NCBI GenBank assembly: GCA_031288815.1
Contig: JAITQR010000212.1
Span: 1 to 5,308, forward strand
Reading direction: 5' to 3'
DNA from: Treponema sp.
GTDB taxonomy: Bacteria > Spirochaetota > Spirochaetia > Treponematales > Breznakiellaceae
DNA: 5,308 nt
In this document: piece by piece, positions 5,169 through 5,308 of the stretch
Numbering within the stretch: the stretch's first letter is position 1
How the letters are laid out: the number at the start of each line of letters is the position of its first letter
The notes under the pieces: generated by a model
What the model was told of the DNA's origin: nothing
The model's input: only the letters and a program-made list of their open reading frames with translations
Databases searched by the model: none
Position numbers and translations under genes: made by a program

Positions 5169-5308
5169 ATGAGCAAGTATCCAAAAACGATGCGGGCCCT
5201 GGTGGCCTACAGCCAGACCGATTACCGCTTTGTAAACGATTACCCTTCACCCGAATGCGGGGACGAAGACATCATCATCAAAACCGAAGGCTGCGGTATC
5301 TGCGCGGG
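5169..5308 (+). CDS. Zinc-dependent medium-chain alcohol/polyol dehydrogenase, N-terminus (3' end beyond right edge)
   Basis: Forty-six complete codons are visible. The start MSKYPKTMRALVAYSQTDYR, followed by a P-x-P and acidic segment, a hydrophobic strand (IIIK, 35-38) and EGCGICA (40-46), is the typical beginning of the GroES-like catalytic domain of zinc-dependent medium-chain dehydrogenases. Cys42 is the expected catalytic-zinc ligand. The CGICAG form, rather than the common CGVCGTD or CHTD forms, is typical of some polyol/sugar-alcohol members such as erythritol or threitol dehydrogenases, but the substrate cannot be named from this fragment. The NAD(P)-binding Rossmann domain lies outside the window. 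A very strong AAGGAGG (5155-5161) stands 7 nt before the ATG, implying efficient translation. The gene is 116 nt from the NifU-like gene and may be read through from it or have an unseen promoter. Confidence 0.85.
   Translation, partial: MSKYPKTMRALVAYSQTDYRFVNDYPSPECGDEDIIIKTEGCGICA

Overview
The window looks like ordinary, compact bacterial chromosome. Coding DNA is GC-rich, with third codon positions mostly G or C, and intergenic DNA is AT-richer. Starts have good Shine-Dalgarno sites. No transposase, integrase, tRNA, rRNA or CRISPR array is visible. The host cannot be fixed from sequence alone. The stand-alone NifU-like domain and the palindromic intergenic repeats would fit a free-living or gut-type spirochaete (Treponema-like), but this is a low-confidence guess.

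Layout: (1) 1-1257, minus strand: a DUF1538 multi-pass membrane protein, cut by the left edge (419 residues visible). (2) 1258-1410: AT-rich divergent promoter region with candidate -10 boxes on both strands and a small dyad. (3) 1411-3393, plus strand: a second, complete and longer DUF1538 membrane protein (660 aa) with two repeats and an extra hydrophilic insertion in repeat 2. (4) 3394-3569: spacer holding three inverted repeats that share a TTC(A/G)GAAA core. (5) 3570-4703, plus: a 377-aa protein that I read as three tandem PII-like (GlnB-fold) domains in one chain. (6) 4704-4827: a possible terminator, then regulatory-looking repeats. (7) 4828-5052, plus: a 74-aa NifU C-terminal-type Fe-S scaffold domain. 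(8) 5053-5168: spacer with weak hairpins. (9) 5169 to the right edge, plus: N-terminus of a zinc-dependent medium-chain alcohol/polyol dehydrogenase.

The functional unit is probably the two divergent DUF1538 membrane proteins plus the PII-like protein. PII proteins classically bind and gate membrane transporters, and here the regulator has three PII-like units fused into a possible single-chain pseudotrimer. The inferred picture is a nucleotide- or metabolite-sensing soluble regulator controlling a transporter or channel of unknown substrate. The NifU-like and dehydrogenase genes appear to be separate transcription units or housekeeping neighbours. The most interesting observations are the triple PII-like fusion, the insertion in the second DUF1538 repeat, and the clustered palindromes between membrane protein and regulator.
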